Assembly: GCA_033762315.1 (NCBI GenBank)
Contig: JANRLS010000143.1
Location: 1-64,000 of the forward strand
DNA length: 64,000 nt
DNA from: CAYLLN01 sp033762315
GTDB lineage: Bacteria > Planctomycetota > Planctomycetia > Pirellulales > Pirellulaceae
Direction of reading: 5' to 3'
Shown: one piece after another, positions 6,676 through 15,597 of the stretch
How positions within the stretch are numbered: the first letter of the stretch is position 1
Layout of the letters: each line of letters begins with the position of its first letter
Notes under the pieces: model-generated
What the model was told of the DNA's origin: nothing
The model's input: only the letters and a program-made list of their open reading frames with translations
The model's database searches: none
Position numbers and translations under genes: made by a program

Positions 6676-7392
6676 GTGAACATTCTCGTCGTCGATATTG
6701 GCGGAACGAGCGTCAAGGTTTGGAAGACTGGCGAAACCGATAAGCTCAAGTTTCCCTCCGGCAAATCGCTCGGCCCCCAGGAGCTCGTCGCGCGGGTCCG
6801 CGAGGCGGCGGCCGACTGGCAATTCGACCGGGTCTCGATCGGCTATCCGGGGCATGTCGTGAACGGTACTCCCGCGGCCGATCCCTACAACCTCGGCGGC
6901 GGCTGGGTCGGCTTCGACTATGCCGGTGCCTTCGGCATGCCGGTCCGGATTATGAACGACGCTTGCCTGCAAGCGCTCGGCAGCTACGAAGGAGGGCGCA
7001 TGCTCTATCTCGGCCTCGGCACCAGCCTGGGAACTACTTTCATTAGCGACGGTACCCTCATCCCCCTCGCGCTCGGGCATCTCAAGTTCTGCCGCGGCGA
7101 GACCTTCGAACACTTCCTGAGCCGCAAGGGGCTGGAGCTGTACGGCAAGCGGCGCTGGTTGCGGGCGGTCTCCGAGGCGGCCACCACCCTGCAACAAGCC
7201 TTCCTGGCGGACTATGTCGTCCTCGGCGGCGGCAACGCCAAAAAGCTAGCCGACCTTCCCGCCGGCTGCCGGCGTGGCGGCAATCACAACGCCTATTTCG
7301 GCGGCTTGCGTTTGTGGGACGATGCCCATGTGACGACCACGACCACCCTTTCCGTCTTTCCGCTCCCCGAACTCGCCGCGCTTTCGTCCTAG
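6676..7392 (+). CDS. ROK-type (polyphosphate) glucokinase-like protein
   Basis: A 238-residue sugar kinase of the ASKHA/ROK fold. It has a phosphate-1 loop ILVVDIGGTSVKVW, GYPGHVV, the sugar-binding and catalytic region GGGWVGFDYAGAFGMPVRIMNDACLQALG (catalytic Asp in MNDA), phosphate-2 YLGLGTSLGTTF, then LALGHLKF and YVVLGGGNAKK. The order and short length match polyphosphate glucokinases (PPGK), which phosphorylate glucose. The phosphoryl donor cannot be decided here. There is no ATG at the N-terminus; GTG at 6676 is chosen because AGGGAG lies nine bases upstream and the P-loop then starts at residue 3. A paralogue lies at 8159. Glucose from trehalose or glucan turnover is the likely substrate. 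Confidence 0.82.
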   Translation: MNILVVDIGGTSVKVWKTGETDKLKFPSGKSLGPQELVARVREAAADWQFDRVSIGYPGHVVNGTPAADPYNLGGGWVGFDYAGAFGMPVRIMNDACLQALGSYEGGRMLYLGLGTSLGTTFISDGTLIPLALGHLKFCRGETFEHFLSRKGLELYGKRRWLRAVSEAATTLQQAFLADYVVLGGGNAKKLADLPAGCRRGGNHNAYFGGLRLWDDAHVTTTTTLSVFPLPELAALSS

Positions 7393-7437
7393 TCCTTGCC
7401 GTGGCTACTTCCAACTCCCCATCGACCGCTCCGCTTC

Positions 7438-8166
7438 ATGCACTACCAGGCTCTGGCCACCGACTACGACGGGACGCTGGCCCACGACAGCCACGTCGGC
7501 GCGGAAACTCTGGCTGCTCTCGCGCGCTTCAAAGCCTCGGGCCGCAAGCTGATTCTCGTCACGGGCCGCGAGCTGCCGGAGTTGGAGTCGGTCTTTCCCG
7601 AATATCGCCTGTGCGACGCCATCGTCGCCGAGAATGGCGCGCTCCTCTGCTGGCCCGCCGAGGGGCGCGAGGAAGTGCTTGGTCAGCCCCTGCCCGAAAA
7701 TTTCGTCGCCGAGGTCGTGCGCCGCGGGGTCAGCCCCTTTTCGGTCGGCAGGGTGGTGTTCGCCACCTGGCGTCCGCACGAAGGGGCGGTGCTCGAAGTG
7801 ATTCAAACCCTGGGGATTGAATACCACATCATCTTCAACAAACGGGCCGTCATGGTCCTTCCCAGCGGCATCAACAAGGCGACGGGACTGGCCAAGGCCC
7901 TGAAGCGGCTTCAGGTGCGGCCCGAGCAGGTCGTCGGCATTGGCGACGCGGAGAACGATCATGCGTTTCTCGAAGCGTGCTGCGTCGCGGTCGCGGTCGA
8001 AAATGCCCTCCCCGCCCTCAAGCAGCGCTGCGACCTCGTCACTGCGGGGCATCACGGCGCGGGCGTGATCGAGCTGATCGACCGCATTCTGGCCGACGAT
8101 CTGCAAAGCCTCGGCCCGCGCCAGCCACGGCAGGCCCAATCGTGGAGAGTGACCACCCATGCCTGA
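7438..8166 (+). CDS. HAD-superfamily (Cof/IIB) phosphatase
   Basis: A 242-residue HAD hydrolase. Motif I is ATDYDGTLAHDS with nucleophile Asp and a second Asp. Motif II is the Thr in LILVTGRELPEL, and ENGALLCWP follows. A cap domain lies around residues 85-165. Motif III/IV is GINKATGLAKAL, then VGIGDAENDHAFLEAC. This is the Cof/IIB class, which includes sugar-phosphate phosphatases such as sucrose- and trehalose-phosphate phosphatases. Sandwiched between two glucokinase-like genes and before treZ/treY, it may act on a hexose or trehalose phosphate; that is inference. Its end overlaps the next ATG by eight bases (ATGCCTGA). Confidence 0.85.
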   Translation: MHYQALATDYDGTLAHDSHVGAETLAALARFKASGRKLILVTGRELPELESVFPEYRLCDAIVAENGALLCWPAEGREEVLGQPLPENFVAEVVRRGVSPFSVGRVVFATWRPHEGAVLEVIQTLGIEYHIIFNKRAVMVLPSGINKATGLAKALKRLQVRPEQVVGIGDAENDHAFLEACCVAVAVENALPALKQRCDLVTAGHHGAGVIELIDRILADDLQSLGPRQPRQAQSWRVTTHA

Positions 8167-8866
8167 AACCACCCCGGAAATCCTGGTGATCGATATCGGC
8201 GGCACGTCGGTCAAGTTGTGGCACACCACCCACCAGGACCACCGCAAGTTCGAGTCGGGAAAGGAGCTGACCCCCGAGGCGATGGTGGCCGGGGTTCAAG
8301 AGTCGGCGCGAGAATGGACCTACCAGGCCATCGCGCTCGGCCTTCCCTGCCGCGTCAGCGCCGGCCGCGCCGTCGAAGAGCCGCAAAACCTTGGCGCGGG
8401 GTGGATGGGGTTCAATTTCTCGGCCGCTTTTGGGCTCCCCGCGCGGATTCTGAACGATGCCTGCCTGCAAGCACTGGGCAGCTACGATGGGGGCCGCATG
8501 CTCTTCTTGGGGCTGGGCACCGCCGTCGGTTCGGCCCTTATCGCCGACCGGCTCGTATTGTCGCTCGACCTGGGGCGAATCCACGTCGGCGCGGAGCGGG
8601 TCTTCGAAATCCTCGGCGATCAGGGGGCCGAGCGGCTGGGGGCGAAGAAATGGCGAAAGGGGGTCCAAGAGATTGTCCCCATGCTCAAACATGCCGTCAT
8701 GGCGGACTATGTCGTACTTGGTGGCGGCAACGCCCAGGAAATGGAGGAGCTGCCCGACGGCGTGCGCCGCGGGCACAATCGGGCCGTCGTCGAAGGGGGC
8801 CGTCGTTTGTGGGCCGAAATGCCCGACCCCGCGCAGCCCGCCACCGGCGATTGGCTTATCCTGTGA
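8159..8866 (+). CDS. ROK/PPGK-like paralogue, possibly altered activity
   Basis: A 235-residue paralogue of the protein at 6676. It has the P-loop ILVIDIGGTSVKLW, GLPCRVS, GAGWMGFNFSAAFGLPARILNDACLQALG (catalytic Asp kept), LGLGTAVGSALI and YVVLGGGNAQE. The conserved LGH of the first copy is replaced by LGR in SLDLGRIHVG, and the early GYPG loop reads GLPC. In ROK/PPGK kinases the H in LGH lies near the sugar pocket, so substrate range or activity may differ. It overlaps the HAD gene's stop by eight bases and is translationally coupled to it. It could be a second kinase or a regulatory paralogue. Confidence 0.75.
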   Translation: MPETTPEILVIDIGGTSVKLWHTTHQDHRKFESGKELTPEAMVAGVQESAREWTYQAIALGLPCRVSAGRAVEEPQNLGAGWMGFNFSAAFGLPARILNDACLQALGSYDGGRMLFLGLGTAVGSALIADRLVLSLDLGRIHVGAERVFEILGDQGAERLGAKKWRKGVQEIVPMLKHAVMADYVVLGGGNAQEMEELPDGVRRGHNRAVVEGGRRLWAEMPDPAQPATGDWLIL

Positions 8867-8915
8867 CACCAGCTTTCCACTTCATCAGTGCCGCGCCCCC
8901 CATGTTCCGCCGATC

Positions 8916-10772
8916 ATGCTTCCCCCAGCCCCATCATCGCCTCCGCAAGGAGCCTGGCTCGACGACGCTGGCACTTGCCGGTGGCGGGTCTGGGCCCCGC
9001 GCGCGCGGCAAGTCGAGCTGGTTCTGATCGACAATGCCGGCCAGCGCCGCCGATGGGCCATGCTGGCCGAGCCGCGCGGCTACTTTAGCGCGGTCCTGCC
9101 CAATATTCCCGAAGGTCAGCGCTATGCTTATCGCCTGGACGGCGGGCCGGAACGGCCCGATCCCGCTTCGCGCTGGCAGCCGGACGGAGTTCATGCGGCA
9201 TCTGCAGTCTGGAATCCGCGCCCGTTCGCCTGGACCGATCGCGCTTGGCGCGGCGTGCGGCGGCGAGACCTGGTCATTTACGAGCTGCATGTCGGCACCT
9301 TCACGCCGGAGGGAACGCTCGACGCGATCCTCCCCCGGCTCGCCGAGCTGCGCGAACTGGGAGTGACCGCCCTCGAACTGATGCCGGTGGCGCAGTTTCC
9401 CGGCACCCGCGACTGGGGCTACGACGGCGTCTTCTGGTTCGCGGTGCAAAATTCCTATGGCGGCCCGCGGGCCTTGCAGCGGCTGGTGAATGCCGCCCAC
9501 GAGGCGGGCCTGGCCGTGCTGCTCGACGTGGTTCACAACCACCTCGGTCCCGAGGGGAATTATCTGCCCGAATTTGGACCCTGTTTCAGCCAGCGCTTTC
9601 GCACCCCCTGGGGAGACGGCATTAACTACGACGAGCGCGGCAGCGACGAGGTGCGGGCTCTCGTCCTGGCCAATGCCCGCTCCTGGCTGCGCGATTTTCA
9701 CCTCGATGGCCTTCGGCTCGACGCGATTCATGCCGTGCACGACCAAAGCCCCACGCACATCCTCGCCGCGATGCGCGGCATCGCCGACGACGAAGCCGCT
9801 CTCCGGGGCTGGCCGGCTTATCTGATCGGCGAGAGCGACCTGAACGATGCCCGCGTCCTCCGGGCCGTCGATGCCGGGGGCTACGGCCTCGATGCCCAAT
9901 GGAGCGACGACTTCCACCACTGCGTTCATGCGCTGCTCACCGGCGAGCAAGCGGGCTACTATGCCGACTTTTTCGACCCCGCCCGGCAGTTGGCGAAAGC
10001 TCTGCGGCAGGCGTTCGTACACGACGGCACCTACAGCATCTTTCGGGGCCGCCATCACGGCGCGCCTCCGCGCGACCTCGCGGGCGATCGCTTTGTCGTC
10101 AGCATCCAGACCCACGACCATGTGGGCAACCGGGCCCGCGGCGAACGCCTGCACCAGTTGCTCAGTCCACCGCAGCAACGGCTCGCCTCGGGGTTGCTGT
10201 TGCTCGCGCCGAGCCTGCCGCTCATGTTCATGGGGGAGGAATATGGCGAGACGCGGCCGTTTCCGTTCTTCTGTGATTTCGCCGACCCCGCCCTGCAGAG
10301 CGCGGTGCGGGCGGGCCGCCAGCGGGAATTCGCCGACTTCCACTGGCAAGGACTGCTGCCCGATCCGCTGGCGGCCGAAACCTTTGCCGCCGCCCGGTTG
10401 TCGTGGGATTGGTCAGGAGATCCAGCGCGGGCCGGGTTGCGCCGTCTTTACGTCGATTTGCTGGCGGCCCGGCGAACCTGGCCCACGCTGGCCGACTATG
10501 AACATCGCCATGCCCGCCTGGTGGAAACCAGCGGCGGCTCGCTGCTGGTTTTGGAACGCGGTGCCGCCGATCGCCCGCGCGAGCAGCTGGAAGCCTATTT
10601 CAACCTCACTGCCGACTCGCTCCCCCTTCCCACCGAAGCCCTTCGCCGCACGGTGCTCCTGCGGTCGAGCGATCCGCGCTATGGCGAACCGGCCGACGGA
10701 CCCCGTTCCCCCAATTTGCTCGCCCCGTGGGAGTTCGTTGTCTGCGCGGGCACCGCGGGAGCCTCTCCATGA
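8916..10772 (+). CDS. treZ: Malto-oligosyltrehalose trehalohydrolase
   Basis: A 618-residue GH13 enzyme that releases trehalose from maltooligosyl-trehalose. An N-terminal CBM48-like domain (about 10-100) reads CRWRVWAPRARQVELVLID and GYFSAVLP. The barrel starts at LVIYELHVGTFTPEGTLDAI. Conserved regions are DVVHNHLGPEGNYL, LDGLRLDAIHAVHD (nucleophile), IGESDLND (acid/base) and SIQTHDHVGNR (third Asp). MFMGEEYGETRPFPFFCDF is diagnostic for TreZ. The ATG at 8916 is chosen because it starts just before the CBM; the open frame extends upstream into the ROK gene in another frame. Its stop overlaps the treY ATG by four bases. There is no treX/glgX debranching gene in the window. Confidence 0.95.
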   Translation: MLPPAPSSPPQGAWLDDAGTCRWRVWAPRARQVELVLIDNAGQRRRWAMLAEPRGYFSAVLPNIPEGQRYAYRLDGGPERPDPASRWQPDGVHAASAVWNPRPFAWTDRAWRGVRRRDLVIYELHVGTFTPEGTLDAILPRLAELRELGVTALELMPVAQFPGTRDWGYDGVFWFAVQNSYGGPRALQRLVNAAHEAGLAVLLDVVHNHLGPEGNYLPEFGPCFSQRFRTPWGDGINYDERGSDEVRALVLANARSWLRDFHLDGLRLDAIHAVHDQSPTHILAAMRGIADDEAALRGWPAYLIGESDLNDARVLRAVDAGGYGLDAQWSDDFHHCVHALLTGEQAGYYADFFDPARQLAKALRQAFVHDGTYSIFRGRHHGAPPRDLAGDRFVVSIQTHDHVGNRARGERLHQLLSPPQQRLASGLLLLAPSLPLMFMGEEYGETRPFPFFCDFADPALQSAVRAGRQREFADFHWQGLLPDPLAAETFAAARLSWDWSGDPARAGLRRLYVDLLAARRTWPTLADYEHRHARLVETSGGSLLVLERGAADRPREQLEAYFNLTADSLPLPTEALRRTVLLRSSDPRYGEPADGPRSPNLLAPWEFVVCAGTAGASP

Positions 10773-13700
10773 CACTTTCCACCCCTCCCCCGGCTACTCC
10801 GCCGACACCTGCTGGGCCAGATTCGGCGAGCCTCGCGCAGGATGGCCTCGCGCCGCTCGTCGAAGGGATCGTCGGCGAAATCGTCCGTCAAATCGAATCG
10901 CAGCGCCTTCCGGCGGCAACCTATCGCTTGCAGTTCCATGCCGGGTTTACGTTTCGCGACGCCCAGGCGCTCGTTCCCTATTTGGCCGCCCTGGGCATTA
11001 CGGACCTTTACGCCTCTCCCCTGCTGCAGGCCCGCGAAGGGAGCGAAAGCGGGTACGACGTGGTCGATTGCGCGGCCCTCAACCACGAAATCGGCACCCT
11101 GGCCGATTTGGAATCGCTGGTCGCCGCGCTCCGCGACCGGCAAATGGGTCTGATTCTCGATGTGGTTCCCAATCACATGGGAACCGCCTCCGGCCGCAAT
11201 CTGTGGTGGCTCGACGTGCTCGAAAATGGCCCCAGCTCCCCGTTTGCCGGCTATTTCGACATCGACTGGATGCCCCTCAAGCCCGACCTCGCTAATAAGG
11301 TGCTGCTGCCCGTGCTGGGAGAGCAGTTCGGCCAGGTGCTGGAGGGGGGCGAGCTATCGGTCGCTTGGGAAGGGGGCGCGCTCTGGGTCCATTACGGCAC
11401 CGCCCGGTTTCCGCTGGGGCCACGAACCTACGCCTTCGTGCTGACGCCCGGCGTGGAACCGCTGGAGCGCGAGCTCGGCGGCGAACACCCCGACCTGCTC
11501 GAATATCTGAGTATCCTCACGGCAATCAAAAACTTGCCCTCGCGCCACGAAACCGATCCCGGACGCATCGCCGAACGGCAGCGCGAAAAGGAGGTCGTCA
11601 AGCGCCGCCTGCGCGAATTGACCGAGCGTTCGCCGGTGGTCGCGGGAGCGATTGAGCAAACCTTGCGCGACCTCAACGGCCAACCCGGAAACCCCGGCAG
11701 CTTCGACCGGCTCGACGAGTTGCTCGGCGAGCAGGCTTATCGCCTGGCTTATTGGCGGGTCGCGGCCGACGAAATCAACTATCGCCGGTTTTTCGACATC
11801 AACGAACTGGCGGCGATCTGCGTCGAGCATCCGCGCGTGTTCGAGGCGACGCACGCCTTGGTCTTCGACCTGCTCGACCGCGGACTAGCGAATGGCCTGC
11901 GGATCGATCATCCGGATGGCCTGTTCGATCCGCGCGCCTATTTCGAACAACTGCAAGAGCGCCGCTGGCTGCAGCTTGGCCGGCAAGCCTGGGACGCGGG
12001 CCGAGTTCCCGCTGGCGATTTGCCGCCAGCCAGGCCCGTTGCCTGGTCCGACCTCGAAGCCCCGCTGAAAGCCGCCTTCGCCAGGCATTTGGCGGCGGCA
12101 CCCGCCAAACTGCCGCTCTTTGTCGTCGTCGAAAAAATCCTGGGGCACAACGAACGCCTGCCGGAAGATTGGCCCGTGCGGGGCACGGTGGGGTATGAGT
12201 TTCTGGGCAAGCTGAATGGCCTGTTCGTCGATCCCGGCGGCGAGAAGCCCCTGTCGGCACTGTACGCGCGATTCACCGGCGATTCGCTCGATTTCCGCGA
12301 GCTCGCCTATCAGTGCAAGCAGCTGATTGCCCGCCTCAGCATGGCGAGCGAGCTCAGCGTGCTGGGGCATCGGCTCGACCGCATTTCGGAGCGGAATCGG
12401 TGGACCCGCGATTTCACCCTGAATAGCCTGACCCGCGCGCTGCAAGAGGTGATCGCCAATTTCAGCGTCTATCGCACCTATCTCGACGAGCGGCACATTC
12501 ACCCCCGCGATCAGCAATATGTGGAAGCCGCCATCGCCCGGGCCAAGCGCCGCAGCCCGGCGGTGAGCGCCTCGATTTTCGACTTCGTCCGCGATCTGCT
12601 CCTGCTCCGCCGGCTGGAAGGTGCCTCTCCCGACGATCGCCAGGCCCAGCTACGCTTCGTCGGCAAGTTCCAGCAAGTGACCGGCCCGATCATGGCCAAG
12701 GGGGTCGAGGATACCGCCTTCTATCGCTACGGCCGGCTGGCATCGCTCAACGAAGTCGGCGGCGATCCGGAGCGGTTCGGCAACGATGCCGCGGCGTTTC
12801 ACCAGCTCAATCGCGGCCGCTTGCCGCGCGAGTCGCGAGGGCTGTCGTGTACCTCGACCCACGACACCAAGCGGGGGGAAGATGTCCGGGCGCGCATCAA
12901 TGTGCTGAGCGAAATCCCGAACTTGTGGCGCGAGCATGTCCAGCGCTGGGCCCGCTGGAATCGCCCCCTCCATGTCGATCTGGATGGGCAATCGGTCCCC
13001 AGCGCTGGCGACGAGTATCTGCTCTACCAAACGCTCGTCGGCATTTGGCCCGACGAGCCGTCAACCGGCGACGATCGCCAGCGGCTGCGAAAGCGGGTGC
13101 AACGCTACCTGCTCAAGGTGGCCCGCGAAGCCAAGCTGCATACGAGCTGGATCAGCCCCCGGGAGGACTACGAAAAGGCGCTGCTCCACTTCGCCGACGA
13201 GCTGCTCCGCGAGGAGACGCGCCGGCCGTTCCTGGCCCATTTTCAGGAATTCGCATCGCGGGTGGCCGAGCATGGCCGCTGGAATTCCCTCGCGCAACTG
13301 GTCCTCAAAATCGCCTCCCCCGGCGTCGCCGATTTTTACCAGGGAACCGAGCTCTGGTCGCTCACCCTCGTCGATCCCGACAACCGCCAACCCGTCGATT
13401 TTGGCCAGCGCCGGCAATGGCTGGCGGCGCTCGCGGAAAACACCGACGCCGGCGACCTGCGGGCCAATCTGCTCGACCAAAGGCGCGATGGCCGGATCAA
13501 GCTCCATGTCACGCAGCGCGGCCTCGGGGCGCGGCGCGCGTTTCCGGAACTCTTCACCGACGGCGACTATCTGCCCCTGGAAACGACCGGCCAACATGCC
13601 ACGCGGATCGTCGCCCTGGCGCGGCGGCATGGTTCGCGGCTGGCGATCGCCGTTGTGCCGCGGTGGACGGTGGGGGTCGTCGGATTCGGCGGCCCTCCGC

Positions 13701-13879
13701 CGCTCGGCGAGGTTTGGGGGGATACAGCCGTGAAGATTCCGGCCGGATTGCCCGCTATTCCCCTGGTCAACGCCTTCGCTCCCGCGAAAATCGAAGGGAC
13801 CGAAAGTGCGCTCCACGTGGCGGAGGTGCTGGCGCAGTTTCCCGTGGCGCTGTTCGTCCCCGCGAACAGCGACGGTTGA
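10769..13879 (+). CDS. treY: Malto-oligosyltrehalose synthase
   Basis: A 1036-residue GH13 enzyme that isomerises the reducing-end alpha-1,4 bond of a maltodextrin to alpha-1,1. Near the N-terminus it has PAATYRLQFHAGFTFRDA and LGITDLYASPLLQAREGS, then GLILDVVPNHM. GLRIDHPDGLFDP carries the nucleophile and FVVVEKILGHNERLP the acid/base. VEDTAFYRYGRLASLNEVGG and STHDTKRGEDVRARINVLSE are TreY-specific. It ends with PGVADFYQGTELW and a short beta domain. It is slightly longer than many TreY proteins owing to a proline-rich N-terminus. The ATGA overlap with treZ is usual for this pair and makes an equimolar trehalose pathway from glucan likely. Confidence 0.95.
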   Translation: MTLSTPPPATPPTPAGPDSASLAQDGLAPLVEGIVGEIVRQIESQRLPAATYRLQFHAGFTFRDAQALVPYLAALGITDLYASPLLQAREGSESGYDVVDCAALNHEIGTLADLESLVAALRDRQMGLILDVVPNHMGTASGRNLWWLDVLENGPSSPFAGYFDIDWMPLKPDLANKVLLPVLGEQFGQVLEGGELSVAWEGGALWVHYGTARFPLGPRTYAFVLTPGVEPLERELGGEHPDLLEYLSILTAIKNLPSRHETDPGRIAERQREKEVVKRRLRELTERSPVVAGAIEQTLRDLNGQPGNPGSFDRLDELLGEQAYRLAYWRVAADEINYRRFFDINELAAICVEHPRVFEATHALVFDLLDRGLANGLRIDHPDGLFDPRAYFEQLQERRWLQLGRQAWDAGRVPAGDLPPARPVAWSDLEAPLKAAFARHLAAAPAKLPLFVVVEKILGHNERLPEDWPVRGTVGYEFLGKLNGLFVDPGGEKPLSALYARFTGDSLDFRELAYQCKQLIARLSMASELSVLGHRLDRISERNRWTRDFTLNSLTRALQEVIANFSVYRTYLDERHIHPRDQQYVEAAIARAKRRSPAVSASIFDFVRDLLLLRRLEGASPDDRQAQLRFVGKFQQVTGPIMAKGVEDTAFYRYGRLASLNEVGGDPERFGNDAAAFHQLNRGRLPRESRGLSCTSTHDTKRGEDVRARINVLSEIPNLWREHVQRWARWNRPLHVDLDGQSVPSAGDEYLLYQTLVGIWPDEPSTGDDRQRLRKRVQRYLLKVAREAKLHTSWISPREDYEKALLHFADELLREETRRPFLAHFQEFASRVAEHGRWNSLAQLVLKIASPGVADFYQGTELWSLTLVDPDNRQPVDFGQRRQWLAALAENTDAGDLRANLLDQRRDGRIKLHVTQRGLGARRAFPELFTDGDYLPLETTGQHATRIVALARRHGSRLAIAVVPRWTVGVVGFGGPPPLGEVWGDTAVKIPAGLPAIPLVNAFAPAKIEGTESALHVAEVLAQFPVALFVPANSDG

Positions 13880-13902
13880 TTGGAGCTATCTCGGAGCATC
13901 TC

Positions 13903-15450
13903 ATGTTTCCCGTTCGCTGCTCGGGCATCTTGCTGCATGTCACGTCGCTTCCCAGCCCGCATGGCATTGGCGATCTGGGCGCGGAAGCAGTCGATTTCGT
14001 CGAGGCGCTCGGGCGCGCCCGCCAGGGAATTTGGCAGGTTTTGCCGCTCGGTCCGACCGGCTATGGTGATTCTCCGTATCAGTGCTTCTCCGCCTTTGCC
14101 GGCAACCCGCTGCTGGTCGATCTGCGCGAGCTGGCCTATCTCGGCTGGCTCACTCCGGCCGATTTTCACGAAGCTCCCGATTTTGACGCCGCCAGCGTGA
14201 ATTTCGGCCGCGTCGTCCCTTGGAAGCTCGACCGACTGCGGCGCGCGTTCGCCCGCTTTCGCGAAACCGCGACGGCCGAGCAAATGGCCGAGCAAGCCAC
14301 TTTTCGCGACGCCAATCGGTTGTGGCTCGACGACTATGCCCTGTTCATGGCGCTCAAGCACGAACACTACCAGGTGGAATGGACCCGCTGGCCGGCGGAA
14401 CTGGCCCTCCGCGAGCCCGCAGCCCTCGGTGCCGCGCGCGAGCGGCTGGCGGCGGAAATCGACTATCACGTTTTCGGGCAGTGGTGCTTTGCCCGGCAAT
14501 GGACCGCACTGCGCGCTCATGCCAATGCCCGCGGCGTGCGCATCATCGGCGATTTGCCCATTTTCGTCGCCCACGACAGTGCCGATGTCTGGGCCGGCCG
14601 CGAGCTGTTTCTGCTGGAGGCCAATGGCTGGCCGCGCGTCGTGGCGGGTGTTCCCCCGGACTATTTCAGCGCGACGGGGCAACTGTGGGGCAATCCGCTT
14701 TACGACTGGGCTCGCCTCGCCGAACTGGGCTACGAATGGTGGCTCCAGCGACTCGCCCAAGCGACGCGCCTCTTTGACTATGTCCGCATCGACCACTTTC
14801 GCGGCTTCGTCGCCAATTGGGAAATTCCCCGCGAGGCTCCCACCGCCGCCAGCGGCCGCTGGGCCCCTGGCCCCGGCGCGGCCCTCTTCGCCACCGCCAC
14901 CTCCCGGCTGGGGCTAATTCCGCTGATCGCCGAGGACTTGGGGGTCATCACCCCGCAGGTCGAATCATTGCGCGACGAATTCGCCTATCCCGGCATGCGA
15001 ATTTTGCAGTTCGCCTTTGGCACCGATCCGAAAGCGCCCGACTATTTGCCCCACAACTTCATCCCCGGCTGCGCGGTCTATACGGGGACGCATGACAACG
15101 ACACCACCGTCGGCTGGTTCCACAGCGCGGCCGGCGAGGGAACCACCCGCACCGCCGAGCAAATCGCCGCCGAGCGCCAGCGCGTGTTGCGGTATCTCGG
15201 CACCGACGGGAGCGAAATCCACTGGGATCTGATTCGCCTCGCGCTAAGCTCCGTCGCCAAGCTGGCGGTCTTTCCCATGCAAGATGTGCTGGGGCTCGGT
15301 TCGAGTGCCCGGATGAACATGCCCGGCACCACCGCCGGCAACTGGCAATGGCGGCTCCCCCCCACCCAGTTCACCCTCGACCACGAAGCCCGCCTCGCCG
15401 AGCTGTCGGCGGCGTACGAGCGGCAGCTCTTTCCCGCCGCCACGGGTTGA
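13903..15450 (+). CDS. malQ: 4-alpha-glucanotransferase (amylomaltase, GH77)
   Basis: A 515-residue GH77 disproportionating enzyme. It has the N-terminus CSGILLHVTSLPSPHGIGDLG and WQVLPLGPTGYGDSPYQCFSAFAGNPLLV. Later motifs are GDLPIFVAHDSADVW, GVPPDYFSATGQLWGNPLYDW, YVRIDHFRGF (nucleophile Asp), LIAEDLGVITP (acid/base Glu) and YTGTHDNDTTVGW (third Asp). It moves alpha-1,4-glucan segments between chains and so can extend short maltodextrins left by TreY/TreZ. The ATG at 13903 gives the canonical MalQ N-terminus. It is 23 bases downstream of treY on the same strand, probably in one operon. Confidence 0.95.
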   Translation: MFPVRCSGILLHVTSLPSPHGIGDLGAEAVDFVEALGRARQGIWQVLPLGPTGYGDSPYQCFSAFAGNPLLVDLRELAYLGWLTPADFHEAPDFDAASVNFGRVVPWKLDRLRRAFARFRETATAEQMAEQATFRDANRLWLDDYALFMALKHEHYQVEWTRWPAELALREPAALGAARERLAAEIDYHVFGQWCFARQWTALRAHANARGVRIIGDLPIFVAHDSADVWAGRELFLLEANGWPRVVAGVPPDYFSATGQLWGNPLYDWARLAELGYEWWLQRLAQATRLFDYVRIDHFRGFVANWEIPREAPTAASGRWAPGPGAALFATATSRLGLIPLIAEDLGVITPQVESLRDEFAYPGMRILQFAFGTDPKAPDYLPHNFIPGCAVYTGTHDNDTTVGWFHSAAGEGTTRTAEQIAAERQRVLRYLGTDGSEIHWDLIRLALSSVAKLAVFPMQDVLGLGSSARMNMPGTTAGNWQWRLPPTQFTLDHEARLAELSAAYERQLFPAATG

Positions 15451-15568
15451 AAAACGCCCGTTTTCCGCCGAATTTCGCCGGCCAATCGACAAACTAGCGA
15501 AATCTTGGAAAATTCCGCGTCAAATCGGCGGGCGGGCGGGAGTAACGTGGTGTTAGCCCCTCGAAACC

Positions 15569-15585
15569 CGCGGGGGCTCCCCGCG
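15569..15585 (+). promoter_or_regulatory. Leader hairpin before ECF sigma gene
   Basis: CGCGGGG (15569-15575) and CCCCGCG (15579-15585) form a perfect seven-pair GC stem with a three-base loop, ending twelve bases before the sigma-factor ATG. It occupies the space where a ribosome site would lie and may limit translation. The regulatory role is inferred. Confidence 0.35.
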
Positions 15586-15597
15586 AAAAGCCGCTCC

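Noticed and set aside
8457..8915. Upstream extension of treZ into the ROK-like gene
   Set aside because: The extension reads an unrelated frame of the ROK-like gene and has no similarity to TreZ; the CBM48-like domain begins just after the ATG at 8916.
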